The notes under the pieces are model-generated. The model worked only from the letters and a program-made list of their open reading frames with translations, had not been told where the DNA came from and did no database searches. Below, piece by piece: positions 28,413 to 32,870 of a stretch of DNA of 32,870 nucleotides. The translations under genes were made by a program, and so were the position numbers. The stretch is from Bacteroidota bacterium (GTDB taxonomy: Bacteria; Bacteroidota; Bacteroidia; Flavobacteriales; JADGDT01), in NCBI GenBank assembly GCA_039714315.1, contig JBDLJM010000020.1, forward strand, positions 1 through 32,870. Reading direction: 5' to 3'. Positions within the stretch are counted from its first letter, which is position 1. Each line of letters begins with the position of its first letter.

Positions 28413-31400
28413 CTACTCTTTAATAATACGAGTAATTGAAACACCTTCTTCTGAATTTACTTTTGCAAAGTATATTCCGGCTTTTAGACCTGAAATATTA
28501 AATTGAGATTTTGTTGCATTAGCTTCAATTACTTTAACAAGAGATCCTGAAATACTATATAATTCTATAAAGCTGATTTCAGAATTAGCATCAATAGTAA
28601 TTAATCCGGTTGTTGGATTTGGATATACACCAATTTTTACATCACTATCATTTAATCCTAATGTAACAGTGAAATTAACTGTGTAAGTTAATACTGTTTC
28701 TCCATCCTCAGCTGTAACAACAACAGTTGTTGTTCCAGGAAACTCAGCAGCCGGAGTTACAACAACAGTAGAATTCTCGTCAGTGGAAATACCAACAACT
28801 TCCGGTACAGCAGTTGTTCCTTCTTCTAACTCAACATCATAATCAAATACAGCAGAATCAAATCCTTCAACATTCACACCTCCAAAAGTAATATCACTTA
28901 ACGTAGCATCTTCACTTGGGAATAATGGTGTAACAGCTAAATTATCAAAACTCATATCTCTATAGTATACATGAGAAAGAACAAGCTCACTAGCGTTCGC
29001 TCCATTTATAAAATACTTTTGATCTTCTACCAAAGTAACAAAGGCAGTTTCGTCTTCTGTACCTTGCTTAACTTTTACAGTATAAGTAAAATTAACAGCA
29101 TCAACAATGAATACAAAGTCGTAAGACGTATGTAATTCATATGCATAATCTACACCAGCTTCTATAATCTGAGGTCTATTACCAGACATATCTATCTGAG
29201 CAATAGTACTAATCTTTCCTTCTGTATTAAACTGAACATTTGGACCGAAGTTACTAAAGTTTCTGAAGTCAGGAAGACCTGCACCTTCTACAAGGAATAA
29301 TCCTGCTCTAGAAACACGTGGAGTTACCGTAGCTGCTAATTCGTATTTCCAATCTGTAGCATCAGCAGAGTAGTCAATATTATCCTCAGTAGCACAAGCT
29401 TCAACTACTAAGTTTTCAATTTTCGTATCACCTCCATAAAGATAGTGAGTTAAAGCAACTTCATTTCCATTGAATAAAGTAAATTCAGGATTAGTTTTAT
29501 CAACATCAGAATAAACAACAATAAAGTCTTCAGTACCGTTTTCTCTAATTTTAAATGTAAATGTATGAGTAATTGGATCTATAGTATACTCGATATCATA
29601 TTTAGCATCTGCACTATATTTAATACCTGTACTTATAGATTCATACATGCGAAGACCTTTTGCAGTTGAAAGCTTTATTGTAGCTCCAGTACCTATATCA
29701 TAAAATAGACCTGACACTAAATTAGACGCTTCTTCATTAACACTTTCGCCATTTAACAATCTAAAACTAGATTTGGCAGCACCAGAGATAGTAGCCGAAA
29801 GTTTGTAAGGGCGGTCTGTTGGCACATTGTCTATTGCAATAGCTAAAGGTGTTACTCTAAATTTTTCAACTTTAAAATCTTTTGAATCGTAGTGAGTAAA
29901 GGCGATATTGTTATTAGTAAGTCCACCATCTACAGAAAAATATGTTGTATCCTGAATTATAGTTACAAATTCAGCATCCGCACTATTTTTCACCAATAGG
30001 CTATAAGTATGATTTACCGGATCTATTGTGTATTTAATATCATATTTATCTCCCATTGTATATGGAACATTTGCTACAGAAATATTACTTGGAGCACCAA
30101 ATCTTGTTTCAGGACCATACTGTGCAACAATTGCATTATATCCTCTAAATCCACCTACTTTAGTAACTGCAAGTTTAACTCCAATATTAGTAGCATCTTC
30201 ACTTTCAGATTCACCGTTAATTAGCTTGAAATTACCTGCAAATGAACTACCGGTAATTGAAGCTGTTATTTCGTAAGGTGTTGAAGGCTCAACGAAAGCA
30301 ACACTAGCAAGCATTTGTATTCTTACCTGTGAAAGAACCTTAGTTCCAAGCTCATCAGTTGCATAACGAGTTATTTTTACGTTATCTCCTAAACCAAATC
30401 CGTAATCAACAAATGTTTTACCTGCAAGATCACAGTCTGCTGTAGATATTCCAAGGTCCGTCTCTACCGAACCGGTTACAGAAGAAGCTATTGTCCAACT
30501 ATAAGTTAAAGTTCCAAAACCTTCAGATGCAGCTGTTTCAGAAGCAATCGCTTCGATTACAGCCGTTTCTCTAACATTGTTTTGTGTAGTAACAATTTTA
30601 CCACCTACAGGGCTCTTCTCCATAAGAACCTCAACTGTAGTACTTGTAGATAACTGATCGAATATACCATCTTTATCGTTTGCGAATCTTGTAAAAGTAA
30701 CTGTTTTACCTCCAAAAGCATCACCGAAAATAGTGGTATTATTTAAGAAAGGAGCATTGTTATAATACAATAAAGTTCCATTTGTATCAGTATCCTGGTT
30801 ACCATCGTTATCTAAATCTAATGGATATCCATTATCATAAGTTACAGTAGCTATTGTCATTTCTTCTCCAGCCACACCATATCCCCAAGTGTAATATGAA
30901 CTAGCATATGCAGCAGTTTCTTCACCCACCTGACCTGGTGCTTTATCAAAGTAAAGTTTACCGTCAACAGAATTAGCCGGTGCTTTTATACTACCTGCAG
31001 TAATTTCAGAAGCTGAAAAATTTTCTACTGTAAAATCTTTTGAATCGTAGTGAGTAAAAGCAATATTGTTATTAGTAACTCCACCATCTACAGAAAAATA
31101 TAGCGAATCTTGTGCAAGATTTACAAAATCAGCATCCGCACTATTTTTCACCCATAAACTATAAGTATGATTTACCGGATCTATTTTGTATTTAACATCA
31201 TAAGTATCTCCTTTAGTATATGGAACATTGGCTTCAGAAATATTACTTGGAACCATCATTCTTACTTCAGGGCCAAACTGAGCAACAATTGCATTATATC
31301 CTCTAAAACCACCTACTTTAGCAACTACAAGTTTAACTCCAACATTAGTAGCCTCTTCATTTTCAGACTCACCGTTAATTAGCTTGAAATCAGCTGCAAA

Positions 31401-32228
31401 TGAACTACCTGTAATTGAAGCAGATACAGTATAAACAGCAGCAGGCTCCTCGAAAGCAACACTTGCAAGTATTTGTATTCTTACCTGTGCAAGAACCTCA
31501 GTTCCAAGTTCATCAGTAGCATAACGAGTTATTTTTACGTTATCTCCTAAACCAAATCCGTAATCAGCAAATGTTTTACCTGCAAAATCACAGTTTTCTG
31601 TAGAAATTTCAAGGTCTGTCTCTACCGAACCGGTTACAGTAGTAGCTATTGTCCATCTATAAGTTAGAGCTCCATAACCTTCGGATGCAGCTGTTTCAGA
31701 AGCAATTGCTTCTATTACAGCTGTTTCTCTAATATTATTTTGTGTAGTAACAATTTTACCACCAACAGGTCTCTTCTCTAAAAGAACATCAACAGTTACA
31801 CTTGTTGAAGTTTGATCTAATAAACCATCAACATCATTTGCAAATCTTGTAAAAGTAACAGTTTTTCCACCGAAAAGTTCACCAAAAGTACTATTGTTAT
31901 TTAAGAAAGAAGCAGTGTCATAATACAATAGATTTCCATTTGTATCAGTATCCTGAACGCCATCATTATCGGCATCAAGAGGATATCCATTATCATAAGT
32001 TACAGTAGCTATTGTCATTTCTTCTCCAGCCACTCCATATTCCCATGTATAATAGAAATTATCATATCCGCTTGCAGCAGTTTCTTCAGTCACCTGACCT
32101 GGTGCTTTATCATAATAGATCTTACCATCTATGGAATTTCCAGGTGCTAAAATGCTACCCGGATCTCCTTGAGCGTAACTTGTAAACGAATACAAGGCTA
32201 ACACCATTAGTGTAAACAATTTTTTCAT
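28413..32228 (-). CDS. Repeat-rich T9SS-secreted surface protein
   Basis: No known enzyme was recognised. The reading frame opens with two possible ATGs (32243 and 32228); the second gives a compact signal peptide (MKKLFTLMVLALYSFTSYAQ) and is preferred. In the 1276-codon numbering from 32243, residues 29-409 and 417-795 are two near-identical units. Each has a front half with PLDxDNDGxQDTDTNG, a possible calcium site, and a back half of about 135 residues (ASITGSSFA, FKLINGESE, IDPVNHTYSL, NNNIAFTHYDSKDF). The back half recurs in degenerate form at about 813-947 and 967-1103, giving four copies that look like jelly-roll or LamG-like domains. A cadherin-like beta-sandwich domain follows (about 1113-1193), then a T9SS sorting domain (VYPNPTTGLITID to RIIKE). 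It is likely a cell-surface binding protein or adhesin. It has its own terminator. Confidence 0.87.
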   Translation of the reverse strand: MKKLFTLMVLALYSFTSYAQGDPGSILAPGNSIDGKIYYDKAPGQVTEETAASGYDNFYYTWEYGVAGEEMTIATVTYDNGYPLDADNDGVQDTDTNGNLLYYDTASFLNNNSTFGELFGGKTVTFTRFANDVDGLLDQTSTSVTVDVLLEKRPVGGKIVTTQNNIRETAVIEAIASETAASEGYGALTYRWTIATTVTGSVETDLEISTENCDFAGKTFADYGFGLGDNVKITRYATDELGTEVLAQVRIQILASVAFEEPAAVYTVSASITGSSFAADFKLINGESENEEATNVGVKLVVAKVGGFRGYNAIVAQFGPEVRMMVPSNISEANVPYTKGDTYDVKYKIDPVNHTYSLWVKNSADADFVNLAQDSLYFSVDGGVTNNNIAFTHYDSKDFTVENFSASEITAGSIKAPANSVDGKLYFDKAPGQVGEETAAYASSYYTWGYGVAGEEMTIATVTYDNGYPLDLDNDGNQDTDTNGTLLYYNNAPFLNNTTIFGDAFGGKTVTFTRFANDKDGIFDQLSTSTTVEVLMEKSPVGGKIVTTQNNVRETAVIEAIASETAASEGFGTLTYSWTIASSVTGSVETDLGISTADCDLAGKTFVDYGFGLGDNVKITRYATDELGTKVLSQVRIQMLASVAFVEPSTPYEITASITGSSFAGNFKLINGESESEDATNIGVKLAVTKVGGFRGYNAIVAQYGPETRFGAPSNISVANVPYTMGDKYDIKYTIDPVNHTYSLLVKNSADAEFVTIIQDTTYFSVDGGLTNNNIAFTHYDSKDFKVEKFRVTPLAIAIDNVPTDRPYKLSATISGAAKSSFRLLNGESVNEEASNLVSGLFYDIGTGATIKLSTAKGLRMYESISTGIKYSADAKYDIEYTIDPITHTFTFKIRENGTEDFIVVYSDVDKTNPEFTLFNGNEVALTHYLYGGDTKIENLVVEACATEDNIDYSADATDWKYELAATVTPRVSRAGLFLVEGAGLPDFRNFSNFGPNVQFNTEGKISTIAQIDMSGNRPQIIEAGVDYAYELHTSYDFVFIVDAVNFTYTVKVKQGTEDETAFVTLVEDQKYFINGANASELVLSHVYYRDMSFDNLAVTPLFPSEDATLSDITFGGVNVEGFDSAVFDYDVELEEGTTAVPEVVGISTDENSTVVVTPAAEFPGTTTVVVTAEDGETVLTYTVNFTVTLGLNDSDVKIGVYPNPTTGLITIDANSEISFIELYSISGSLVKVIEANATKSQFNISGLKAGIYFAKVNSEEGVSITRIIKE
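29859..32159 (-). repeat. ~1.16-kb internal tandem duplication in the surface-protein gene
   Basis: Unit A spans 31017-32159 and unit B 29859-30995, an offset of about 388 codons. The DNA is still very similar: 31033-31101 and 29875-29943 differ at only 3 of 69 positions. That points to a recent duplication or ongoing gene conversion. Confidence 0.9.
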
Positions 32229-32583
32229 ATTTATTGATTTCATTAATAAAATTTAATCTGGCTCAAAAATGATATAATGCTGAAAATTAAGGACGAATAC
32301 TCAGTTTCAATTATCATACACTACACGAAAAACAACAATACAATAACCATACACTAAACGGCAATCAACTGTAATTTAAAGAAATACACAACACACCTGT
32401 TCGGAGGTGAATATTAACAGACTTATATCAAACATATGGCTAAAAGTTAAAACTTAACATCTTATAGGTATTACTGCTTGCAAATTATCTACTACAACAA
32501 GAGATATGTTATCAATATCAAAAGGCTAAATAATTACAATCTAGAAATGAGTAAAAATCCTTAAACATAATTATTTCCCAGGG
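32229..32583 (-). other. Gene-free upstream region of the surface-protein gene
   Basis: This 355-base AT-rich region has no credible reading frame. It holds two direct repeats of CATACACTAMACG on the plus strand (32315-32327 and 32348-32360, 33 bases apart, one mismatch) and a minus-strand TATGTTTG at 32429-32436 that fits the -7 consensus but has no good TTG partner. An AT-only 9-bp inverted repeat (32528-32536 / 32568-32576) follows the truncated upstream gene and could be a weak terminator. Confidence 0.4.
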
Positions 32584-32870
32584 TTAATTCTCTTTAAGCA
32601 TAGTATTAAATGAACGTCCTTCATTAGAAATAAGTTCTATAAAGTAAACACCGCTACTTAACTCCTCTACAGATATTCTCAAATAGCCATTCTCTACCAC
32701 TGCATCAAAAGACATTAATTGCTCACCATTTACATTATAAATTATTAGTCCAAGCGATTTATCCTCCAAATTACCGGTTGCTATTACAAGTTCACCTTCA
32801 ACCGGATTAGGATAAATACTCCACTTATTTGCAAGTATCTCATCATTACTAAGCACCGAGTTTACCACAA
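32584..32870 (-). CDS. C-terminal end of a T9SS-secreted protein, cut by the window edge (possible third giant protease)
   Basis: The last 95 codons of a larger gene are visible, and the frame stays open to the right edge. The first codon, GTG at 32868, is internal and not a start. The residues VVNSVLSNDEILANKWSIYPNPV align with VVNNVLGMDDLLAHKWEIYPNPV and VVNSFLSEEEFLATQWEIYPNPV from the two giant subtilases, shown here only as the segments around YPNP. The remainder (LIIYNVNGEQLMSF, LSSGVYFIELISNEGRS) is a type A T9SS sorting domain. The shared pre-sorting linker, not just the domain, suggests a third paralogue. What lies upstream cannot be seen. Confidence 0.85.
   Translation of the reverse strand, partial: VVNSVLSNDEILANKWSIYPNPVEGELVIATGNLEDKSLGLIIYNVNGEQLMSFDAVVENGYLRISVEELSSGVYFIELISNEGRSFNTMLKEN

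Noticed and set aside
30009-31382. Two similar plus-strand frames (30009-30224 and 31167-31382) that look like a paralogous gene pair
   Set aside because: They are antisense shadows of the duplicated units of the surface-protein gene. Their similarity simply reflects the tandem duplication.

Overview
The window comes from an AT-rich member of the Bacteroidota that has a type IX secretion system (T9SS). The evidence is a fused MurF-alanine racemase, a SusC/SusD pair, lipoproteins with short Bacteroidota-type signal peptides, and several proteins ending in T9SS C-terminal sorting domains with a YPNP motif. The order cannot be fixed from this window. No tRNA, rRNA, CRISPR array or intact insertion sequence was seen.

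Left part, plus strand (1-4314): a duplicated ~75-bp palindrome-containing repeat, thymidine kinase (tdk) with its own terminator, a REP-associated tyrosine transposase (RAYT) with a perfect 32-bp palindrome inside its reading frame and a perfect 21-bp inverted repeat across its stop codon, and the murF-alr cell-wall fusion gene.

Right part, minus strand (4374-32870), listed in transcription order from the right edge: the C-terminal end of a T9SS protein cut by the window edge; a 1276-codon repeat-rich T9SS surface protein; a TPR/LuxR-type membrane-anchored regulator; a 2552-residue subtilisin-like protease; a paralogous 2491-residue subtilisin-like protease; then a compact susC-susD-lipoprotein-lipoprotein operon ending at a strong terminator that faces murF-alr. 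The truncated protein has the same linker plus sorting-domain sequence as the two giant proteases, so it may be a third paralogue.

How the genes may work together (inference): T9SS places very large multidomain subtilases on the surface or in the medium. The SusCD transporter encoded immediately downstream of one of them, with two accessory lipoproteins and no glycoside hydrolase in sight, could import the resulting peptides, as RagAB does in Porphyromonas. The TPR/LuxR protein next to the second protease is a candidate regulator. The most unusual sequence structures are the palindromes embedded in the RAYT gene, the long pre-signal extension of the second protease, and the recent ~1.16-kb internal duplication in the 1276-codon protein.
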